Assembly: GCA_011046015.1 (NCBI GenBank)
Contig: DSBO01000044.1
Coordinates: 1-23,308 of the forward strand
Source: Thioalkalivibrio sp.
Lineage (GTDB): Bacteria; Pseudomonadota; Gammaproteobacteria; SpSt-1174
DNA length: 23,308 nt
Direction: 5' to 3'
The notes under the pieces were generated by a model. It was not told where the DNA came from. It was given only the letters and a program-made list of their open reading frames with translations, and ran no database searches. Both the position numbers and the translations under genes were made by a program. The first letter of the stretch is position 1; each line of letters begins with the position of its first letter. Below are positions 1-8,649 of the stretch, one piece after another.

Positions 1-1
1 C

Positions 2-1033
2 ATCGTCTACGTGAACCTGGTGGGCGGTCAGGACGAGCTGGTGTTCGACGGCGAGTCCATGGTGCTGGGCGCCGACGGGGAGCCGCGGTTTCGCGCACCG
101 GCCTTCGAGGAGGGCGTATATACCGTCGACGTGCACCTCGATGCCCGCGACCACGACGCCGAGCTCGCGCCGGTGCTTGCCCCCGAGGCGGCGATCTACA
201 AGGCGCTGGTGCTGGGCGTGCGCGACTACGTGACCAAGAACGGCTTCAATGGCGTGGTGCTGGGACTGTCGGGTGGCATCGACTCGGCGCTCACCCTGGC
301 CATTGCCGTGGACGCACTGGGCGCCGAGGCGGTGGAGGCGGTGATGATGCCCTCGCGTTATACCGCCGACATGAGCGTCACCGATGCCCAGGCGCAGGCC
401 GGGACGCTGGGGGTGAAGTACCGCAACATCCCCATCGAGCCGGCCTTCACGGCCTTTCTCGGCATGCTGGCAGAGGAGTTTCGCGGCCTGCCGCGCGATA
501 CCACCGAGGAGAACATCCAGGCGCGCTGCCGCGGCATCGTACTCATGGCAATCTCCAACAAGACCGGCCGCATGCTGCTCACCACCGGCAACAAGAGCGA
601 GATGGCGGTGGGCTATGCCACGCTCTACGGTGACATGGCCGGCGGCTTCGCCCCGCTCAAGGATGCGGCCAAGACGCTGGTCTATCGCCTGGCGCGCTAC
701 CGCAACGGCCTGCCGGGCGGGGCGGTGATCCCGGAGCGCGTGATCGAGCGCCCGCCGTCGGCCGAACTCGCACCGGATCAGGTGGACCAGGATTCGCTGC
801 CGCCCTACGACATCCTCGATGGCATCCTCGAGCGCTTCGTCGAGCGCGACTGGTCGCTGTCGCAGATCGTCGCCGACGGCTACGACGAGGCCACGGTGCG
901 GCGCGTGATGTCGATGGTGCTTAACAACGAATACAAGCGCCGGCAGGCGCCGCCCGGCGTGCGCATCACGCAGCGCGCCTTCGGCAAGGACCGGCGCTAC
1001 CCGATCACCAGCGGTTACGGCCGCGGGATTTGA
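2..1033 (+). CDS. nadE: Glutamine-dependent NAD+ synthetase, C-terminal part (5' end outside window)
   Basis: This enzyme makes NAD+ from nicotinic acid adenine dinucleotide, ATP and ammonia derived from glutamine, the last step of NAD synthesis in the cytoplasm. The reading frame is open to the left edge, so this is a 3' fragment. The first visible residues (IVYVNLVGGQDELVFDG) are the end of the nitrilase-like glutaminase domain, which shows this is the long glutamine-dependent form and not the short ammonia-only form. The synthetase domain follows. The ATP pyrophosphatase P-loop SGGIDS lies at 269-286, and the conserved segments TTGNKSE and YGDMAGGFAPLKD follow it. The end of the protein (YKRRQAPPGVRIT, AFGKDRRYPI) is typical of the family. 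The GTG at position 11 is an internal valine codon, not a start. The glnB gene follows 37 bp downstream, so cotranscription is plausible. Identity is secure; only the missing N-terminus is unseen. Confidence 0.97.
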   Translation: MVYVNLVGGQDELVFDGESMVLGADGEPRFRAPAFEEGVYTVDVHLDARDHDAELAPVLAPEAAIYKALVLGVRDYVTKNGFNGVVLGLSGGIDSALTLAIAVDALGAEAVEAVMMPSRYTADMSVTDAQAQAGTLGVKYRNIPIEPAFTAFLGMLAEEFRGLPRDTTEENIQARCRGIVLMAISNKTGRMLLTTGNKSEMAVGYATLYGDMAGGFAPLKDAAKTLVYRLARYRNGLPGGAVIPERVIERPPSAELAPDQVDQDSLPPYDILDGILERFVERDWSLSQIVADGYDEATVRRVMSMVLNNEYKRRQAPPGVRITQRAFGKDRRYPITSGYGRGI

Positions 1034-1070
1034 CGCTAAGCTACAGATTCATCTTTTCGGAGGACGTGGA

Positions 1071-1409
1071 ATGAAAAAGGTCGAGGCCATCATCAAGCCC
1101 TTCAAGCTCGAGGACGTGCGCGAGGCGCTCACCGACGCCGGTATCACCGGCCTGACCGCCACCGAGGTCAAGGGCTTTGGCCGGCAGAAGGGACACACCG
1201 AGCTCTATCGCGGCGCGGAGTACGTGGTCGATTTCCTGCCCAAGGTGAAGATCGAGCTGGTGGTGGATGACAGCGTGGTCGATACCTGCGTCGAGGCCAT
1301 CTCCAGCGCCGCGCGCACCGGCAAGATCGGCGACGGCAAGATCTTCGTCACCCCGGTCGAGCGCGTGATCCGCATCCGCACCGGCGAGGAAGGGCCGGAG
1401 GCGATCTGA
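1071..1409 (+). CDS. glnB: Nitrogen regulatory protein P-II
   Basis: PII is a cytoplasmic trimeric signalling protein that senses ATP/ADP and 2-oxoglutarate and controls nitrogen targets such as glutamine synthetase adenylylation and NtrB. The 112-residue length is exactly that of the family. The start MKKVEAIIKPFKLEDVREAL is canonical. The T-loop includes the uridylylation tyrosine Tyr51 (sequence YRGAEY), and the C-terminal signature TGKIGDGKIFV is intact. A GGAGG Shine-Dalgarno stands about 8 bp before the ATG. The gene lies close behind nadE and ends before a good intrinsic terminator at 1511-1542. No amtB is adjacent, which favours GlnB over GlnK, but sequence alone cannot separate the two paralogues with certainty. 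A nadE-glnB pairing fits the glutamine and nitrogen connection of both proteins; that link is inference. Confidence 0.96.
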   Translation: MKKVEAIIKPFKLEDVREALTDAGITGLTATEVKGFGRQKGHTELYRGAEYVVDFLPKVKIELVVDDSVVDTCVEAISSAARTGKIGDGKIFVTPVERVIRIRTGEEGPEAI

Positions 1410-1418
1410 ACAGGGTTT

Positions 1419-1483
1419 GCCACAGAGGATACAGAGGCCACAGAGGATGAGGGCGTTCTAGTTTCCTCTGTGACCTCTGTGGC
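1419..1483. repeat. CACAGAGG-type inverted and tandem repeat
   Basis: The left part (1419-1447) holds three CAGAGG units about 9-11 bp apart, two of them in the longer form CCACAGAGGAT. The right part (1464-1483) is their reverse complement, TCCTCTGTGACCTCTGTGGC. ACAGAGGCCACAGAGGA (1431-1447) pairs with the right arm at 16 of 17 positions. The first unit (1419-1437) can also pair with it, so two alternative hairpins are possible. It lies between the glnB stop and its terminator. Short repeats of this kind are, from my general knowledge, scattered in many proteobacterial genomes; function is unknown. Confidence 0.7.
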
Positions 1484-1510
1484 GCATGGATTCTCGACCC
1501 CTCACGCAGA

Positions 1511-1542
1511 ACGCCCCGCAGATGCGGGGCGTCGTTGTTTTT
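1511..1542 (+). terminator. Intrinsic terminator of the nadE-glnB transcript
   Basis: A perfect 9-bp GC-rich stem, ACGCCCCGC (1511-1519) and GCGGGGCGT (1524-1532), closes an AGAT tetraloop. It is followed by CGTTGTTTTTT, a T-rich tract. This is a textbook Rho-independent terminator for plus-strand transcription, about 100 bp after glnB. Confidence 0.85.
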
Positions 1543-1544
1543 GC

Positions 1545-1712
1545 CTAGCCCGGATATTTCATGAAATCCACGCGCCCTCGCTAGCCTGTTGACCGCACAC
1601 AGGTTTTTCTTCCGTCGACCGTATTCCCTGATACGGCGCTCCGTCAGAAAAACCCGTGTGCGATCAACATCCTGCGCGATCATCACGCGGATTCATGAAA
1701 CATCCGGGCTAG
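1545..1712. mobile_element. Palindromic MITE-like element, 168 bp
   Basis: The two halves of this segment are imperfect inverted copies of each other. The outer ends read CTAGCCCGGATATTTCATGAA (from 1545) and, on the opposite strand from 1712, CTAGCCCGGATGTTTCATGAA. A second inner block, GTTGACCGCACACAGGTTTTTC, is matched on the other strand by GTTGATCGCACACGGGTTTTTC. Only the middle (about 1627-1640) is unpaired. There is no convincing coding frame. Terminal and near-full-length inverted symmetry without a transposase suggests a non-autonomous element (MITE) or a large REP-like repeat. Both ends start with CTAG; I see no clear longer target duplication. The stop codon of the minus-strand nitroreductase (1709-1711) lies inside the right terminus. 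The transposase family cannot be assigned from the sequence. Confidence 0.65.
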
Positions 1713-2230
1713 TCGCGTTTTTCCACGATCTCGTCCATGTGTCGTCGCGGCGTCGGTTCGGGCAGCTCATCCGGGTAGCCGATACAGAGCAGGGCGATGG
1801 GTTCGAGGTCGTTGTCGAGGTCGAGCGTGCTGCGCAGGGTGGTGGGGTCGAACTGGCCGACCCAGGTGGAGGCCATGCCCGCGGCGACCACGGCGAGCTG
1901 AGCGTAGGCGGCGGCGATGGTGGCATCCTGGATGGCGAAGAGGTCGTGGCCGCGCTGGCCGTACTTCTGTTCCGAGCGCCCGGGCTCGGCGCAGAAGACG
2001 AGCACTACCGGGGCGGTGGCGATGAAGTCCTGGTTGGCGGCCACGGCGATCTGCTGGCGCAGGTCGGGATGGGTGATGGCGATGATGCGATAGGCCTGTA
2101 GGTCGCCGGCCGAGGGGGCGGCGATCGCCGTCTCCAGGATGGCATGCAGCTTGCCTTCTTCCACCGGCATGTCCGGCTGGTAGCGGCGCACCGAGTGACG
2201 GAGCCTCACGGTCCGGAAGAAATCCCACAT
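1709..2230 (-). CDS. Nitroreductase-family flavoprotein
   Basis: Members of this family are FMN-dependent, usually homodimeric oxidoreductases that use NAD(P)H to reduce nitro compounds, quinones or flavins. The 173-residue protein opens with MWDFFRTVRLRHSVRRYQ, the typical RxSxRxF/Y FMN-phosphate-binding start. APSAGDLQAYRIIAI (about residues 38-52) follows, and later an Ala-rich helix (ATIAAAYAQLAVVAAGMASTWVGQF) that forms the family core. It is a short member, close to minimal length, so its substrate cannot be inferred. It sits 23 bp downstream of bamD on the same strand. Its TAG stop overlaps the right end of the palindromic element at 1545-1712, so the extreme C-terminus may have been set or trimmed by that insertion. 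The start chosen is the first ATG after the bamD stop. Confidence 0.85.
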   Translation of the reverse strand: MWDFFRTVRLRHSVRRYQPDMPVEEGKLHAILETAIAAPSAGDLQAYRIIAITHPDLRQQIAVAANQDFIATAPVVLVFCAEPGRSEQKYGQRGHDLFAIQDATIAAAYAQLAVVAAGMASTWVGQFDPTTLRSTLDLDNDLEPIALLCIGYPDELPEPTPRRHMDEIVEKRD

Positions 2231-2253
2231 CGGCCTTCCCCTCTCTTGTCTGT

Positions 2254-3018
2254 TCAGTCTCGCCCTTCCGTGGCGTAGCCCGGGTAGTTCATCTCCAGCA
2301 CCCGGCGTGTGTCGCGTTCCAGATCCGTCATGCCGAGCTCCGCGTAGGCGCGCGCGAGCAGTGCCAGCGCCCGGGGCGTGACCTCGGCGCCCGGATAGGT
2401 CTCCAGTACGTACTGGCTGCGCTTGGCGACGGCGAGCCAGGCGCCGCGACGCACGTAGAAGTCGGCGACCTTGAGTTCGTACTCGGCCAGCTCGTTGCGC
2501 AGGAACACGCTGCGCTGGCGGGCGTCCGGGGCGTAGCGGCTGTCCGGGAAGCGCTGCACCAGGGTGGAGAAGTCGTTGAAGGCCTGCATCAGCGGCTGCG
2601 GGTCCATGTCGGACGGGTCGCGCTTGACGAAGCGGTCCATGAAGCTGCGGCCGCGACTGAAGTTGACCAGGCCCTTCAGGTAGTAGGCATAGTCCACGTG
2701 CGGGTGGCGCGGGTTGAGCTTGATGAAGCGGTCGGCTGCGGCGATGGCCGAGTCGGGCTCGTCGTACTTGTAATACGCATAGGCGATCTCGAGCTGGGCC
2801 TGCTGGGCGTAGCGGCCAAAGGGATAGCGCGCCTCCAGGGTCTCGAAGTAGTTGATCGCCTGCTCGTAGTTGCCGCGGTCGAGCTGGTCCTTGGCCTCGC
2901 TGTAAAGCCGTGCGGCCGACCAGCCGGCCGTGGGATCGGTCTCCATCGAGGCGCAGGAGGAGAGGAGCAGGGCGATGAGCAGGAAGAAAACGGCGCGCAT
3001 GACTGTGGTCGGGCTCAT
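2254..3018 (-). CDS. bamD: Outer membrane assembly lipoprotein BamD
   Basis: BamD is an essential periplasm-facing lipoprotein of the Bam complex, which folds beta-barrel proteins into the outer membrane together with BamA. The protein begins with a short signal peptide ending in the lipobox LLSSC. TPR-like helical repeats follow: YSEAKDQLDRGNYEQAINYFE, YPFGRYAQQAQLEIAYAYYK, FIKLNPRHPHVDYAYYLKGL, RDPSDMDPQPLMQAFNDF and RRGAWLAVAKRS. All of these align by eye with E. coli BamD. Length with the 3018 start (MSPTTVMRAV) is 254 residues; an inner ATG at 3000 (MRAV) is equally possible because neither has a strong Shine-Dalgarno. A longer open frame to 3111 was not used because it would put residues before the signal peptide and overlap rluD. 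Divergent transcription from rluD is conserved in gammaproteobacteria. Confidence 0.95.
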   Translation of the reverse strand: MSPTTVMRAVFFLLIALLLSSCASMETDPTAGWSAARLYSEAKDQLDRGNYEQAINYFETLEARYPFGRYAQQAQLEIAYAYYKYDEPDSAIAAADRFIKLNPRHPHVDYAYYLKGLVNFSRGRSFMDRFVKRDPSDMDPQPLMQAFNDFSTLVQRFPDSRYAPDARQRSVFLRNELAEYELKVADFYVRRGAWLAVAKRSQYVLETYPGAEVTPRALALLARAYAELGMTDLERDTRRVLEMNYPGYATEGRD

Positions 3019-3043
3019 GTATCGGCTAAAGTAACGAGCGCGC

Positions 3044-3072
3044 AGTATAACGCACAGTCGCGCGCCCCGTAA
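3044..3072 (-). promoter_or_regulatory. Possible bamD promoter
   Basis: On the minus strand TATACT (3044-3049) matches the sigma-70 -10 box at five of six positions. TTACGG lies 17 bp upstream (3067-3072) as a weak -35. It is placed correctly for the bamD start at 3018, in the short divergent gap with rluD. The spacing is ideal but the -35 is poor. Confidence 0.35.
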
Positions 3073-3092
3073 CGCCAACCGGATTCCCTCAC

Positions 3093-4049
3093 GTGCCGAA
3101 TACCGAAACACTTTCCGCCACCATCCCCGACGAACTCGCCGGCGCGCGCCTGGACCAGGCGCTGGCGCAGGTCTTTCCGCAGTACTCGCGCAGCCGGCTC
3201 ACGCAGTGGATCCGCGAGGGCAAGGTGATGGTGGACGGCCAGGCCATGAAGCCCAAGGAGGCGGTGGCCGGTGGCGAGCGGGTGCGGCTGGTGGCCGAGA
3301 GCATGCCGGCGGTGGAGGCGGTGGCGGCCGAGCCGATCCCGCTGGATATCGTCTACGAGGACGACGCGCTGCTGGTGCTCAACAAGCCGGCCGGACTGGT
3401 GACGCACCCGGCGGCCGGCAACTGGGCCGGTACGCTGCAGAACGCGCTGCTGCACCACGCCCCGGAGCTGGCCGGGGTGCCGCGCGCCGGCATCGTGCAC
3501 CGGCTGGACAAGGAGACCAGCGGCCTGCTGGTGGTGGCGCGCACGCTCACTGCGCACAAGTCGCTGGTGGAGCAGCTGCAGGCGCGCACGGTGAGCCGCC
3601 AGTACCTGGCGCTGGTGCACGGACCTGTCGTCGCCGGCGGCACGGTGGAGGGCAACATCGGCCGCCACCCGGTGGACCGCAAGCGCATGGCGGTGGTGGC
3701 CGGCGGCAAGCCGGCCGTCACCCACTATCGGGTCGAGGCACGCTTTGCCCACCACACGCTGCTGCGCGTGAGCCTGGAGACCGGCCGCACGCACCAGATC
3801 CGCGTGCACATGGCCCATATCCAGCATCCCATCGTCGGGGACCCGGTCTATGGCGGGCGCGCGCGCGTGCCGGCCGGGGCCTCGGAGACCCTGCAGGCGG
3901 CGCTGCGCGGCTTTCGCCGCCAGGCCCTGCACGCCACGCGCCTGGAACTCGAACACCCGGTGACCGGCGAGCTGGTCGCCTGGGAGGCCCCCATGCCGGC
4001 GGATATGCAGGCGCTGGTGGATCTGCTTGCGACGGAGACACCGGCATGA
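3093..4049 (+). CDS. rluD: 23S rRNA pseudouridine synthase RluD
   Basis: RluD isomerises uridines 1911, 1915 and 1917 in helix 69 of 23S rRNA, important for ribosome assembly and termination. The 318-residue protein has an N-terminal S4 RNA-binding domain (about 15-75: ARLDQALAQVFPQYSRSRLTQWI) and a RluA-type catalytic domain. The catalytic aspartate is Asp139 in HRLDKETSG, the same number as in E. coli RluD. Further signatures are LVLNKPAGLVTHPA, GRTHQIRVH and HPIVGDPVYGG. It starts at GTG 3093, which begins the conserved N-terminus; there is no strong Shine-Dalgarno. It overlaps the next gene by ATGA at 4046-4049, a sign of translational coupling. RluC and RluA are alternatives by family, but S4 plus the pgeF/clpB neighbourhood makes RluD by far the best choice. 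Confidence 0.96.
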   Translation: MPNTETLSATIPDELAGARLDQALAQVFPQYSRSRLTQWIREGKVMVDGQAMKPKEAVAGGERVRLVAESMPAVEAVAAEPIPLDIVYEDDALLVLNKPAGLVTHPAAGNWAGTLQNALLHHAPELAGVPRAGIVHRLDKETSGLLVVARTLTAHKSLVEQLQARTVSRQYLALVHGPVVAGGTVEGNIGRHPVDRKRMAVVAGGKPAVTHYRVEARFAHHTLLRVSLETGRTHQIRVHMAHIQHPIVGDPVYGGRARVPAGASETLQAALRGFRRQALHATRLELEHPVTGELVAWEAPMPADMQALVDLLATETPA

Positions 4050-4813
4050 GCGAGCGCTGCGCCATCCCGGCCGATCCCCGCTGGCTGCGGCCGGACTGGC
4101 CGGCGCCGGCGACGGTCTGCGCCGTGACCACGACCCGCCGCGGCGGCGTGAGCGCGCGCCCCTTCGACGCCTTCAACCTCGCCACCCACGTGGGCGACGA
4201 GCCGCAGGCCGTGGCCGCGAACCGACGCGCGCTGGCCGCGGCGCTGGGCCTGCCGGCCGAGCCCGTCTGGCTCGAACAGGTGCACGGGGCCGGGGTCGTG
4301 GATGCGGCCCGAACCCAGGGCATGTCCGCGGCCGACGCCTCGGTGGCCTTGGGCCCGCGGGCCGTCTGCGTGGTGCAGACGGCCGACTGCCTGCCGGTGC
4401 TGTTCTGCAGTCGCCGCGGCGACCGGGTCGGTGCGGCCCACGCCGGCTGGCGGGGCCTGGCCGGCGGCGTGCTGGAGGCCACCGTGGCGGCCTTGGACGT
4501 GGATCCCGGCGAACTGCTCGCGTGGCTCGGTCCGGCCATCGGCCCCGCGGCCTTCGAGGTCGGTGACGAGGTGCGCGCGGCCTTTCTGGCCGATGATGCA
4601 GGGAGCGCCGACTGTTTTTCGGTCAACCCCCGCGGCCGCTGGCAGGCCGACATCTTCGCCCTGGCCCGTCGCCGCCTGGCGCGCCTCGGCCTGCGCGAGG
4701 TCCACGGTGGCGGGCTGTGCACCTACACGGATGCCGCACGCTTCTACTCCTATCGCCGTGACCGCGACACCGGGCGCATGGCCAGCCTGATCTGGATCAG
4801 CACCCCGGCCTGA
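4046..4813 (+). CDS. pgeF: Purine nucleoside phosphorylase / peptidoglycan editing factor PgeF (YfiH, DUF152)
   Basis: This Cu/Zn-dependent multicopper-oxidase-fold (laccase-domain) family is reported to act on purine nucleosides. E. coli YfiH also prevents misincorporation of L-serine into the peptidoglycan precursor. The 255-residue protein carries the three metal ligands of the family: His80 in LEQVHG, Cys115 in TADCLP and His132 in AHAGWRG. The Cys-to-His spacing of 17 equals that in YfiH. The end GLCTYTD...FYSYRRD...GRMASLIWI is also characteristic. The start ATG at 4046 overlaps the rluD stop. The frame is open much further upstream (to 3206), but that is only the GC-rich shadow of rluD. 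The rluD-pgeF-clpB order is conserved, here interrupted by two extra genes before clpB. Confidence 0.95.
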   Translation: MSERCAIPADPRWLRPDWPAPATVCAVTTTRRGGVSARPFDAFNLATHVGDEPQAVAANRRALAAALGLPAEPVWLEQVHGAGVVDAARTQGMSAADASVALGPRAVCVVQTADCLPVLFCSRRGDRVGAAHAGWRGLAGGVLEATVAALDVDPGELLAWLGPAIGPAAFEVGDEVRAAFLADDAGSADCFSVNPRGRWQADIFALARRRLARLGLREVHGGGLCTYTDAARFYSYRRDRDTGRMASLIWISTPA

Positions 4814-4862
4814 GGCCTGCGGCATACTGCCCACATTCACGAGAGGACAGACAGGGAGCCAC

Positions 4863-5384
4863 ATGAACGACTGGATCATGCTGACGGTAGTGGGTGCAGA
4901 CCGCCCGGGCATCGTCGCGGCGCTCACCGAACGCCTGTTCGAGGCCGGCGCGCATCTGGGCGAGGCCTCGATGATGCGTCTGGGCAGCAGCTTTACCATC
5001 ATGCTCATGGTGAAGAGCGAGGCCCCGCCCGGAACGCTCGCCGGGCTGCTCGAACCGCTGGCGCGGGACATGAACCTGCGTATCCATGTCGATCCGGTCG
5101 AGGGCGGTCTGCACCGTCACCTGGAGCCGGACGTGCGCATCACCGTGCACGGCGCCGATCGCGTCGGCATCGTCGCGCGCGTCACCGGCACACTGGCCGA
5201 GGCCGGGCTCAACATCCTCGACCTGGAATCCGACGTCGGCGGCAGCGTCGCGCACCCGATCTACATCATGGTCATCGAGGGCCAGGCCCGTCATGGCATC
5301 CGCGCGCTGGAACAGGTCGTCGAGCCGCTGCGTCGCGAAGGCATCGAGGTCGTCGTTCATGCCGTCGACACCCTGATCGGCTGA
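4863..5384 (+). CDS. Double ACT-domain protein, GcvR-like
   Basis: The 173-residue protein has two ACT domains, about residues 5-75 (WIMLTVVGADRPGIVAALTERLFEAGAHL) and 90-170 (DVRITVHGADRVGIVARVTGTLAEAGLNI). ACT domains bind amino acids. The two-domain arrangement resembles GcvR, the glycine-sensing partner that represses the gcv operon through GcvA in E. coli. Nothing else such as a DNA-binding domain is present, so any regulatory role must act through another protein. The phrase GADRPGIV is the ligand-binding turn. A GGGAG Shine-Dalgarno precedes the ATG. The peptide deformylase starts 3 bp after the stop, so the two are almost certainly cotranscribed. Specific glycine-cleavage function is inferred only from family resemblance. 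Confidence 0.85.
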   Translation: MNDWIMLTVVGADRPGIVAALTERLFEAGAHLGEASMMRLGSSFTIMLMVKSEAPPGTLAGLLEPLARDMNLRIHVDPVEGGLHRHLEPDVRITVHGADRVGIVARVTGTLAEAGLNILDLESDVGGSVAHPIYIMVIEGQARHGIRALEQVVEPLRREGIEVVVHAVDTLIG

Positions 5385-5387
5385 CGC

Positions 5388-5897
5388 ATGCCGGTACTCG
5401 AGATCCTGGAATACCCGGACGAGCGCCTCAAGCAGGTCTCCACGCCGGTCGAGCACTTCGATGCCGACTTCCAGCGCTTCGTCGACGACCTCGAGGAAAC
5501 GCGCCTGGCCGGGCCCGGCGCGGTCGGTATCGCCGCCCCGCAGGTCGGCCGCTTCCAGCGCGTGGTCATCGTCGACGTGTCGAAGATGCGCAAGCCCGTG
5601 TCCAATCACGGCCATCTCGTGCTCGTGAATCCCGAGATCACCGACTGGGACGGCCACGCGATGGGGCGCGAGGGCTGTCTCTCCGTGCCCGACTACACGG
5701 GCAACGTCATCCGTGCCGAGCGCATCCACCTGAGCGCGCAGGATCGACACGGTGCGCCCATCGAGTTCGACATGGAAGGTTTCGAGGCCCGCGCCGTGCA
5801 GCACGAGATCGATCACCTGGATGGGCGCCTGTTCCTGGATCGCGTGGTCAGCCGACGCAGCGATGTGTTTCGGCGCAAGGTTTATAAAAAATCGTAG
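5388..5897 (+). CDS. def: Peptide deformylase
   Basis: Peptide deformylase removes the formyl group from the N-terminal methionine of new proteins and is a Fe(II)-dependent hydrolase. All three family motifs are intact: motif 1 GIAAPQVG (residues 47-54), motif 2 EGCLSVP with metal ligand Cys97, and motif 3 HEIDH with His139, Glu140 and His143. The length of 169 is usual. The housekeeping copy in gammaproteobacteria normally sits beside fmt (def-fmt-rsmB). Here no fmt is present and the gene is coupled to an ACT protein, so it could be a second deformylase; that is inference. The TAG stop (5895-5897) is part of the REP-like sequence CGTAGGAGCG. Confidence 0.95.
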   Translation: MPVLEILEYPDERLKQVSTPVEHFDADFQRFVDDLEETRLAGPGAVGIAAPQVGRFQRVVIVDVSKMRKPVSNHGHLVLVNPEITDWDGHAMGREGCLSVPDYTGNVIRAERIHLSAQDRHGAPIEFDMEGFEARAVQHEIDHLDGRLFLDRVVSRRSDVFRRKVYKKS

Positions 5898-5971
5898 GAG
5901 CGCTGCAAGGCGCGATGTCCATGTAGGGAGAAGCGAGCCGCCTCTTGATCGAGGCTTGCTGCGCTCCTACA
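5894..5971. repeat. REP-like palindromic repeat after def
   Basis: GTAGGAGCG near 5894 is mirrored by CGCTCCTAC at 5962-5970, so the segment can fold into a long imperfect hairpin. An inner hairpin lies inside it (AGCGAGCCGCCTC with GAGGCTTGCT). The motif (T)GTAGGAGCG at the border of such hairpins is, from general knowledge, common in gammaproteobacterial REP elements. The first bases also supply the stop codon of def. It could stabilise or end the upstream mRNA; there is no terminal T-tract. Confidence 0.6.
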
Positions 5972-5982
5972 AGTATCCCCTT

Positions 5983-6013
5983 CCCTTGAAATGCCCCGAT
6001 AGCACCCCTATCT
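5983..6013 (+). promoter_or_regulatory. Sigma-32 (RpoH) heat-shock promoter of clpB
   Basis: CCCTTGAAA (5983-5991) is a near-ideal sigma-32 -35 element. CCCTATCT (6006-6013) matches the CCCCATNT -10 at all but one specified base, with a 14-bp spacer from CTTGAAA. Initiation about 7 bp downstream would leave a short leader before the clpB ATG at 6053. The -10 overlaps a small perfect hairpin, ACCCCT-ATCTG-AGGGGT (6004-6020). clpB is a classical RpoH target, which supports the call. Confidence 0.8.
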
Positions 6014-6052
6014 GAGGGGTATCCGAAGTTTCGACCCAAGGGGTTTTGTCTC

Positions 6053-8629
<2,577 letters not shown>

Positions 8630-8649
8630 GGCGGCCCCGCACCAGGTCG

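Noticed and set aside
1589..2101. Plus-strand open frame through the palindrome and opposite the nitroreductase gene
   Set aside because: It starts inside the repeat and is Gly/Asp/Val-rich; the minus-strand nitroreductase has family motifs and explains this DNA.
3206..4045. N-terminal extension of the pgeF frame back to 3206
   Set aside because: The extra residues are Gly/Arg/Ala-rich shadow of rluD; the true start is ATG 4046 overlapping the rluD stop.
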